A stretch of 64,000 bases of DNA from Bacillota bacterium (GTDB lineage: Bacteria; Bacillota; Clostridia; Saccharofermentanales; Fastidiosipilaceae): positions 62,001-126,000 of the forward strand of contig JAEZWR010000029.1 of NCBI GenBank assembly GCA_023420115.1. The letters run 5' to 3'. The notes beneath the pieces were generated by a model. It ran no database searches, was not told the DNA's origin, and was given only the letters and a program-made list of their open reading frames with translations. This document shows, piece by piece, positions 17,440-25,200 of this stretch (positions are counted from its first letter, which is position 1; every line of letters starts with the position of its first letter). A program made the position numbers and the translations under genes.

Positions 17440-18977
17440 CGGATAAAGAAGCTAAAAGAATAGATGCACCTCAAGCCGTCTTGAAAATGCAAGGCATATG
17501 TAAATCCTTTTCAGGTGTCAAGGCACTAGAAAATGCGAGTTTGGAACTTTTTCCATATGAAGTACACGCATTGATGGGCGAGAATGGTGCAGGTAAGTCA
17601 ACCTTGATGAAAATTCTCACGGGTATATACACCAAGGATTCTGGTGAGATTCTTTATGACCAGGGGCAGGGACTTTCTGAGGTTAGCTTCGACGGACCGA
17701 AGTCATCCGAAGCCGCTGGTATTGCGATTGTTCACCAAGAGTTGAATATGGTTAAGGATCTCACAGTTGCACAAAATCTTTTCTTGGGAAAAGAAGATAC
17801 AAAGGGTATTTTTATCAAAGACAAACAACTTGAGGAAAAGGCCCGTGTTGTATTCGAAGCTTTGAAAATTCATATTGATCCACACGCTTTGATGGATAGA
17901 CTTTCAGTTGGACAGCAACAGATGGTAGAAATTGCCAAGGTTATCTTGCAAGAGGCAAGGGTTATTGTTTTTGACGAACCAACTGCCGCCCTAACTGAAT
18001 CTGAAATTGATCAACTTTTTGTAATTATCGAGAGTTTAAGGAAAAAGGGCATAGCCATTGTTTATATATCTCACCGTATGGATGAGATACATAGAATCAC
18101 TAATCGTATTACGGTTATGAGAGATGGCGAGACAATTGGTCAGTTAATGACCAAAACTTCAACAAAAGAAGATATCATCAAGATGATGGTTGGCAGAACG
18201 ATTTTTGAAGAACCGAAACAAAAGTCAGAGGTTCCTGAAGATGCTCCTGTAGTTCTCGAAGTAAAAAATATGAGTAGAGGCAAGCATGTGCAAAATTGTA
18301 GTTTCACACTGCGTAAGGGTGAAATTTTAGGTTTTGCTGGTTTGATGGGAGCAGGAAGAACTGAATTGGCACGTTTGATTTTTGGTGCTGACAAAAAAGA
18401 TTCAGGCGAGATTTATATCAATGGTAAAAAGGTTGAGATTAAATCCCCAGCCGATGCAGTTGAACATGGAATCGGTTATCTTTCTGAGGATCGTAAGCGT
18501 TACGGTGTTCTCGTCGACCAAAGTGTTGCAGATAATACAGTTTTGCCAAACCTTGATAAAGTTTCATCAGGCCCTATGGTTCAACGCAACAAGGTGAGAG
18601 AATTTGCCGAACACTATCGTGAGCGCTTGAGAATAAAGACCGCGAACACTGACTTGATTTTACGTAAGTTAAGTGGTGGTAATCAGCAAAAGGTGGTCAT
18701 CGCTAAATGGCTGATGAGAGACTGCGATATCGTTATTTTTGATGAACCGACAAGAGGTATTGATGTCGGTGCTAAGTCTGAAATTTATACATTGATGCAC
18801 GAACTGATCAAAGAAGGTAAGTCGATAATTATGATTTCTTCTGAACTTAATGAAGTTTTACGTCTTTCTGACCGAGTTCTCGTTATGTGTGAGGGAAAAA
18901 TAGAAGAGATTATACCTATAGAACGTGCCAATTCTGAAAATATTATGAATGCTGCGACAAGGAGTATCGTCGTATGA
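17436..18977 (+). CDS. Sugar ABC transporter ATP-binding protein (RbsA/MglA type)
   Basis: 513 residues with two fused nucleotide-binding domains. Domain 1 has Walker A GENGAGKST (~48-56), signature LSVGQQQMVEIAK and Walker B VIVFDEPTAALT. Domain 2 has a degenerate Walker A GLMGAGRTE, signature LSGGNQQKVVIAKW and Walker B IVIFDEPTRGID. This tandem layout with a divergent second P-loop is the norm for CUT2-family monosaccharide importers. It overlaps fucA by 4 bp at its start and the permease by 4 bp at its end. L-fucose is inferred as substrate from the operon. Confidence 0.93.
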   Translation: MTDKEAKRIDAPQAVLKMQGICKSFSGVKALENASLELFPYEVHALMGENGAGKSTLMKILTGIYTKDSGEILYDQGQGLSEVSFDGPKSSEAAGIAIVHQELNMVKDLTVAQNLFLGKEDTKGIFIKDKQLEEKARVVFEALKIHIDPHALMDRLSVGQQQMVEIAKVILQEARVIVFDEPTAALTESEIDQLFVIIESLRKKGIAIVYISHRMDEIHRITNRITVMRDGETIGQLMTKTSTKEDIIKMMVGRTIFEEPKQKSEVPEDAPVVLEVKNMSRGKHVQNCSFTLRKGEILGFAGLMGAGRTELARLIFGADKKDSGEIYINGKKVEIKSPADAVEHGIGYLSEDRKRYGVLVDQSVADNTVLPNLDKVSSGPMVQRNKVREFAEHYRERLRIKTANTDLILRKLSGGNQQKVVIAKWLMRDCDIVIFDEPTRGIDVGAKSEIYTLMHELIKEGKSIIMISSELNEVLRLSDRVLVMCEGKIEEIIPIERANSENIMNAATRSIVV

Positions 18978-19954
18978 AACAGTTTAAAAAAATATTTGGT
19001 AATCAGCAGGTAGTAGTAGTTATAGCCCTATTTCTGATCTGCGTCTTTTTCTCATTGATGACTAATAAGTTCTTGCAAGTGACAACTTTTACTAATATTG
19101 CCAAGAGCTGTTATTACATTGCCTTTATGGCGATTGGTGTTACCTTTGTCATAGCTACTGGAGGAATTGACCTCTCAATAGGTACAGTTGCTATCTGTTC
19201 TGCACTGGTCGGAGGTGTGGCAATGGAGGCAGGACTTCCTATGGTTCTGGTTCTTCTAATTATGCTTGCGGTAGGTACGTTATTCGGTCTTTTAAATGGT
19301 ATTTTGGTATCTAAATTGGGCTTGCCTGCATTTATTGCGACACTTGGAACGATGATGATGTCGAGAGGTTTGGGATCAATTGTTTCAAAGACCAAGACGA
19401 TATCATTCCCACAGGGTGATAGCCCAGGGGCATGGTTTCGTGAACTTTTTATGATTACAGGTGATGGTGGAATTTTACCGAAAAATTTCCCGACGGGCTT
19501 CGTACTTGTTGCCCTTGCTGGTATTGTTATGGCATTGATTTTGAATCGTACGAAATTGGGTCGCTATATTTTAGCAATTGGTTCAAACAAAGAGGCTACT
19601 CGCCTATCAGGTATAAGAGTAGAACGCTACGAAATTATGGCTTATGTCATAAGTGGTTTCTTTGCTGCTCTATCAGGTATTGCATATGTAGCAATTTATA
19701 TCAGTGCACAACCTAATACAGGTAATGGTAATGAATTAGATGCTATCGCCGGTGTAGTTATCGGTGGAACTTCTTTGGCAGGTGGTGTCGGTTCGATTTT
19801 TGGTTCAATAGTTGGTGTGTTCATCATGGCAGTTCTCAAGACTGGTTTCCCATATATCAACGTACAGCCACATTATCAGCTATTCATTACAGGTATTATC
19901 TTAGTCTTTGCTGTATTTATGGATATCATCAATCGTAAACGCCGCAAGGGATAA
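18974..19954 (+). CDS. Sugar ABC transporter permease (RbsC type)
   Basis: 326 residues with about 8-10 hydrophobic segments. It carries the CUT2 permease motifs GVTFVIATGGIDLSIG and GRYILAIGSNKEATRLSGI, the latter containing the cytoplasmic EAA-like coupling helix. ELDAIAGVVIGGTSLAGGVG follows. It would form a homodimeric channel with the RbsA-like ATPase and the binding protein encoded 227 bp downstream. It starts at the ATGA junction with the ATPase gene. Confidence 0.93.
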   Translation: MKQFKKIFGNQQVVVVIALFLICVFFSLMTNKFLQVTTFTNIAKSCYYIAFMAIGVTFVIATGGIDLSIGTVAICSALVGGVAMEAGLPMVLVLLIMLAVGTLFGLLNGILVSKLGLPAFIATLGTMMMSRGLGSIVSKTKTISFPQGDSPGAWFRELFMITGDGGILPKNFPTGFVLVALAGIVMALILNRTKLGRYILAIGSNKEATRLSGIRVERYEIMAYVISGFFAALSGIAYVAIYISAQPNTGNGNELDAIAGVVIGGTSLAGGVGSIFGSIVGVFIMAVLKTGFPYINVQPHYQLFITGIILVFAVFMDIINRKRRKG

Positions 19955-20145
19955 GCGCTAGGGATAAGTTGGTAATCTAATGTCCCGCAGGGCTTTTGAA
20001 ATTCTCCAATTGTTGGCTTAGTTGACTTCGCTAGGAGAACTAAATAGACGTATTTACTTAAGTGATGCGGTAAAAGGTTGGGTCTCAGCAAATAGGATAG
20101 AAGCTAAGCACGAAGATAATTTGGAGAGAATAATAATTTATTTTA

Positions 20146-20158
20146 TGGGGATAACCCC
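20146..20158 (+). promoter_or_regulatory. Leader hairpin before the binding-protein gene
   Basis: GGGG-ATAA-CCCC (20147-20158) lies just upstream of the AGGAGG of the binding-protein gene, in a 226-bp gap after the permease. Such hairpins commonly protect the abundant binding-protein mRNA; this function is inferred. Confidence 0.4.
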
Positions 20159-20180
20159 TGAAAAATAGGAGGAAAAGTAT

Positions 20181-21245
20181 ATGAAACACATGAAGTTGGC
20201 TGCATTGGCAATGGCCTTTGGTCTCGGACTTACAGTCTTACCTACAGGACTTCGTGCTGATGATGGCGATAAAGAAAAGATTAAACCAGATCTTAAGATC
20301 GCCGTTGTTGCAAAGGGTTTCCAGCATCAGTTCTGGAGAGCTGTTGAACAGGGAACCAAGCAGGCTGCTGAAGAGTTTGGTATTGAGACAACATTCCAAG
20401 GTCCAGACAATGAATCAGCAATTGCCCAGCAAGTTGAGTATCTCAATGCTGCTATTGAGCAGGATCCAAGTGCAATTTGCTTGGCAGCTCTCGACACGAA
20501 GAGTAGCTTGGATGCAATTAAGAATGCACAAGAGAAGAACATTCCTATCGTAGGTTTTGACTCAGGTGTTCCCGATGCACCAAAGGATGCCGTTGTTGCT
20601 AATGCTGCAACAAACAACTATGCAGCTGCAGAGCTCGCAGCTGAGCATCTCTATGAACTTGTCAAAGACAAGGTAACAGATCCAGAACAGACCGTTCGTA
20701 TTGGTGTTGTTTCACAGGAAGCAAACTCATTCTCAATTTCAGAACGCACACGTGGCTTCATTGAGAAGTTTGCCAAGTTAGTTGGAGAAGATAAGGTTTC
20801 TGTTGAAGGTCACGAGTCTCTCGCCAATCCTAAGAGTGATGCAAAAGTAATCATCGATCTCGGTATCCCCGCAGAAGTCAAGGACTCTGACGCTGTTGCA
20901 GTTGCTCAGGCTATCTTAGAAAAAGAAGACCTAATTGCAATCTATGCTTCTAACGAGTTCACAGCTAATGCTCTTATTTCTGCCAACGAAGGTCTTGACA
21001 AGTTAGGCAAGGATAAGATCCTAGCAGTCGGTTTTGACGCCGGTAAGAAGCAGCTCGATGCTATCCGTTCAGAATTATTCGTTGGTTCAATTACACAGAA
21101 TCCAGTCCAGATCGGTTATCAGGCTGTCCGTCTCGCAGCTCTCGCAGCTTCTGGTGAGAAGGTAGAAGACGTTGATACTGGTGCTCTCTGGTATACAAAA
21201 GACAACATGGAAGATAAGGAAATTGCTCCTTGCTTGTATGAATAA
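20181..21245 (+). CDS. Sugar ABC transporter substrate-binding protein, no lipobox
   Basis: 354 residues. A signal peptide (residues 1-26, MKHMKLAALAMAFGLGLTVL then PTGLRA) is followed by a periplasmic-binding-protein type 1 domain: LKIAVVAKGFQHQFWRAVEQG, AICLAALDTKSS, IPIVGFDSGVP, IGVVSQEANSFSISERTRGF and ILAVGFDAGKKQLDAI. It should deliver the sugar, probably L-fucose, to the RbsC/RbsA-type importer. Gram-positive binding proteins are usually lipoproteins, but there is no cysteine in the first ~95 residues and the cleavage site looks like signal peptidase I (LRA-DD). How it is kept at the membrane is unclear. AGGAGG precedes the ATG. Codon bias suggests high expression. Confidence 0.9.
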   Translation: MKHMKLAALAMAFGLGLTVLPTGLRADDGDKEKIKPDLKIAVVAKGFQHQFWRAVEQGTKQAAEEFGIETTFQGPDNESAIAQQVEYLNAAIEQDPSAICLAALDTKSSLDAIKNAQEKNIPIVGFDSGVPDAPKDAVVANAATNNYAAAELAAEHLYELVKDKVTDPEQTVRIGVVSQEANSFSISERTRGFIEKFAKLVGEDKVSVEGHESLANPKSDAKVIIDLGIPAEVKDSDAVAVAQAILEKEDLIAIYASNEFTANALISANEGLDKLGKDKILAVGFDAGKKQLDAIRSELFVGSITQNPVQIGYQAVRLAALAASGEKVEDVDTGALWYTKDNMEDKEIAPCLYE

Positions 21246-21289
21246 GTCTTGGCTTGTATAAACAAGTATAAAATTAATCGTGCGAATGG

Positions 21290-21315
21290 GGGCGGCTTCT
21301 GTCGCCCTTTTTTTT
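21290..21315 (+). terminator. Intrinsic terminator between binding protein and fucU
   Basis: A 7-bp stem GGGCGGC (21290-21296) with GTCGCCC (21301-21307), TTCT loop, then eight T residues (21308-21315). It directly abuts the fucU ribosome binding site AGGAGG, so fucU depends on readthrough. Confidence 0.85.
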
Positions 21316-21325
21316 AGGAGGGAAG

Positions 21326-21757
21326 ATGTTAAAAAATATTCCTAGTTTAATTTCACCTGACTTGCTCAAGGTTCTGGCTGAGCTTGGACATGGAGATCGT
21401 TTGGTAATTGCTGATGCCAATTTTCCATCTGCGACAATGGGAAAAAATGCCTGTGTTATACGTATGGACGGTCACAAGGCTATTGACGTGGCAAAGGCAA
21501 TATTGACACTTATACCTTTGGATCAGTATAGCGAGACAAAGGCAATGCTAATGGATAAGGTGCCAGGAGATGAAACGGAAACACCAATCTGGGATGAGTT
21601 TGAAGCTCTTTTGTGTAGTGAGGGTTATGAGCCGTCAGATTTAGTGCGTGTAGAGCGCCAAGCTTTTTATCAATTGGCAAGGGAGTCCGCTCTGATTATT
21701 GCTACAGGAGAAACTGCACTTTATGGAAATTTAATTTTGCAGAAAGGTGTTATTTGA
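21326..21757 (+). CDS. fucU: RbsD/FucU family L-fucose mutarotase
   Basis: 143 residues (E. coli FucU 140). It interconverts the alpha and beta anomers of L-fucose. Conserved features: LAELGHGDRLVIADANFPS near the N terminus with the catalytic-site His, VIRMDGHKAIDVAKAILTLIPLD, and the C-terminal IIATGETALYGNLILQKGV loop with the Tyr characteristic of FucU rather than RbsD. It is the last gene of the fuc run, separated from the binding protein by a strong terminator. AGGAGG lies 4-8 nt before the ATG. Confidence 0.93.
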   Translation: MLKNIPSLISPDLLKVLAELGHGDRLVIADANFPSATMGKNACVIRMDGHKAIDVAKAILTLIPLDQYSETKAMLMDKVPGDETETPIWDEFEALLCSEGYEPSDLVRVERQAFYQLARESALIIATGETALYGNLILQKGVI

Positions 21758-21781
21758 GATTCTTAATTTGCTGCTTGTTAG

Positions 21782-21892
21782 TTGTGCTATATCGCTCGGT
21801 TTAACATTAGTTGCGGTATGAGCTTAAAAGATATCAAGAGCTATCTTGAGCTTGTTAAACAGGGTGCATCAAGCATACCAGAGCGCGACTGA
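21782..21892 (+). pseudogene. MerR-family regulator relic
   Basis: An in-frame stretch after a TAG at 21779 reads into CGMSLKDIKSYLELVKQG and IPERD before a TGA at 21890. This resembles the internal region of MerR-type regulators that follows the DNA-binding helices (typically GMSLKDIKEY-LVKQGD-TI-ER). No helix-turn-helix precedes it and no dimerisation helix follows, so it is a fragment truncated at both ends. A 25-codon ORF from ATG 21818 could still be translated, but there is no ribosome binding site. Confidence 0.6.
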
Positions 21893-21920
21893 ATTAGTTG
21901 AAATTAATTAGCTTGTGTAG

Positions 21921-21949
21921 AAAAAAGTCCCAATTTATGGGGCTTTTTT
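21921..21949. terminator. Intrinsic terminator, bidirectional in appearance
   Basis: AGTCCC (21926-21931) pairs with GGGGCT (21939-21944), flanked by AAAAAA upstream and TTTTTT downstream. It ends transcripts leaving fucU and the MerR relic. Confidence 0.75.
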
Positions 21950-22190
21950 ATATGTAGTTAAAGTTGTGACATAAAGAAAAATTTTATGCAAAAATGTATA
22001 AAATTGAAGAATGAATAATAAATATACATATATTTACAAGGGTGTTTGCACGCTTGTGGTTGTCATAACTATGTAATATATACAATTTGAAAAATGAGAT
22101 ATTAAATTTATTGACTGGAATATGCATAAAAATATTTTAAATAAAAGCAAAAATTTGGGTGTTTTGTAAAAAAAAAAAAAACGAAAATTA

Positions 22191-22219
22191 TTGACCGTAT
22201 AAATGGTTTTTATTACTAT
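22191..22219 (+). promoter_or_regulatory. Candidate promoter of the first giant surface protein
   Basis: TTGACC (22191-22196), 17-bp spacer, TACTAT (22214-22219), 53 bp before the proposed start codon. A second TTGACT at 22111 with TATTTT at 22133 (16 bp) lies upstream. The rest of the 21950-22260 gap is AT-rich, with a 14-A run near 22168. Confidence 0.5.
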
Positions 22220-22271
22220 TATGCAAATTTTAAATGTAATTATGTAATTATGCGAAAGGATGGTGCATATT

Positions 22272-25200
22272 TTGCAAGCAGGGGAAAGTACAAATTCTTT
22301 GTCACATTTTGCTGCAGAAAGAGTTAAGTTCACTAAGTCCCGTCTTTCCAAGGCCTTTGTTTCGGTTTTGGTTGGCGGCAGCATACTTCTTAGTGGTTTG
22401 AGCTCTGTTAGGGCTGATGTGGCAAATGACGGAATCAAACGTCTGACAAAAGCTGACTTTGAGACACAGGTTATCGGTCATTTCGATAACAGTTGGTTGA
22501 ATCGTTATGATACAAGACCTTACATCACAAATGGATATCGTGAAGAAGAAGCAGCAAGACATGTATATGTTGTTCCTTTAACAGATGAAGATGAAAATTT
22601 CGAGCAGAAGTGGAAGATTGTTTATAACGAGAAGAACTTCTGGATGGATGGTACAAGAACCCCATATAAGGGAAGTGATTATAGCAACAAAGGTTATAAG
22701 GCAAACCCTTATTTTGGTTTCTTCCTATCTGATGACTTGGAACTTGTCGGCAATGCGACATATACAATCATGGGTCGTAAGCCTAATAGCGAAGAGCTCG
22801 ACGGAAGAATGCAAATATATGAGGGTCAGTTAACTACCCAGCGAAGCCAAGATTATTGGACAGATCCGTTGGACGACACTGGATTTGACAATGGTCGTCT
22901 TCAGGGTGCTATCCGCATGGATAGAAAGAGAAATACCACTCTCGGACAAGATGACCTTCCTGACCTACAAAATGTTCTAAATGATCCAAGAGATAACAAT
23001 GCCTTTTTCCGTTTCAGCCGTATCGAATATGATAAGCCTGACCGTGGTACCGGTGGTTCTGAGACCATTTTGAATGACGTCGGAACAATGTTCAGTACCT
23101 ATCTATACACAGGTAAAGATTATCGTGAAAAGAGTACTTTCGTAACACTTGAGTTTACAACCAAACGTGACCCAGGTCGCTACTACGAGGGAGAGCATAC
23201 AACCTTTGTCGCAGGTTTATATAACTCATATGACTGGAATGGTAAGGACGTCCGTGTTTATTCCAAGCAGTATCTACACAGCTCCAAAAGGGATGTCGAT
23301 ACTGATGGTGACGGTTTAGTCGATAGATTGGAATACTTCCTTGGTTCAAATCCAAATAATAGAGATAGTGACGGCGACGGCAAAGAAGATGGCGTAGAGG
23401 TTATTAGAAAAGAAGAACCTCTGTTACAGAGATTTGACGGTTTGTACAAGGTTCATGGCACAGATCCAATGATCGCACCTCCTACTTTGCCAGAGCGTAA
23501 ATTCTTCGGTATTGCCGGTGAAATTATTGAGGGTACAGCAACTCCTAATTCAGTTATAGCTATTTATCCATATGCAAATGGCGAGAGAAGTGATGTTGCT
23601 CTTGCCGAAGCTATCGCAGATGATCAAGGACACTACAAGTTAGTTGTTGGTAAGGTCTTCCAACGCCAGACCAATTACAACGAGTGGAATAATACTATTG
23701 TTCTTGAGAGTTCAGACGGTGGTAAATTTGTCCCAGCAATGACAGATCGTAAGCCTAATATCCCACCAGGTAGCAAGCTAGAACTTACCTCTTGGTCAGA
23801 CGGCTTCGACGGTCGTCCACTGTTCTCACATCCTGAACTTGCAGTCAAGCAAGGTGAGTTAGTTGACTTAAACAAACCTTTTGAAGACTTGGTAATAGAT
23901 CCAAAGACTGAGGTCAAAGATCCTACTAACTTGACTGAAGATGAAAAGAAAGAAATAAAGGATAAGATCAAAGATAACGAAGATCTATCAAATGTTATTA
24001 AAGGTGACGATAAGGACGAGCGCGGAGAAAATATCAAGGTCAATCCAGACGGCTCTGTCGAAGTCAAACTAAAGGATGACACTGTAGTCGTCATTCCTCC
24101 CGATAAGGTAGTTGAGAACCCTGCCGCACCAAAGGCAGAACTCACACTCATTCCAGTGAAACCAGCCCAAGGTCAGACTGACCGTCCAGCAGAGGGCACA
24201 GATATAACAATCGGTGGCAAGGTCATCAAAGATAAGACCGAGGGAGAACCGATGACAGATCACAATATTACTCTTGTTGTTAAGACCGGAACTGGTGAAC
24301 CAGAGACAATCCAAGCCAAGACCAACGAGAAGGGTGAAATTGTAGACCGTACATCAGGTCAGCCAATCAAGGTCAAGGCTGGTAAGGTTGGCGAGATAAC
24401 CGAAGTTAAATTATATGACGGAGACAGCACCGAGGGTGAGCCTCTGACACGTAAGTCAGTAATAGCAGGACGTGACCCAGATCTAGTAAATGTTCCTAGC
24501 TTCGAGGGTGACTATAAGTCAACTGTCACAGTGACAAATGGTCCAATCCCAGCTGATGGTAAGACCCCACACACAGTTACAGTAAAATTAGTAAATAAAT
24601 ATGGTGATCCAATCCGTGGCGCTAGTGACAAGATAGAGCTTACTAAGATCAGCGGAGAAGTAACAATCGGTGATAAAAAAGAAGGTCAGAATGGAACATA
24701 TACTGTCGATCTAACTTCCACAACCCCAGGTAAACCAAGTGTTAAGGTTGTGTATAAGGGAGATGAAGATAAGGAAATTTCCGGTTCACCTTTAACACCA
24801 GAATTTAGATTAGAGAAGCCACAGGCTCCTGGTCTAGAACCACCTACCGAAGGAACCAAGACAGTTGTAGTCACACCAAATGGTGAGGACGTCAACAAGA
24901 TTACTCTTGAAGTTCCAGGAAATGGCACAATTGTCCTAACTAAAAATGGTGAGGGCGTATGGACAGCCAGTGGTGAAGCCACAATAGAGATGACTCCACA
25001 GGGTAAAATCACAGTAACAGTACCTAACCCAATTAGTACTGGGGATGTGACAGCAGTTGCAACCAACGGTGTCGGTGATAGTGACAAGACAACAGTCAAA
25101 GTTACTCCATTAACGCCAGAAGCAACATTAGAACTTAAACCAGAGAGCCCATCAAAGGACGATCCAAGCAAACCAATCGAAGGAACAGACATCGTAGTTG

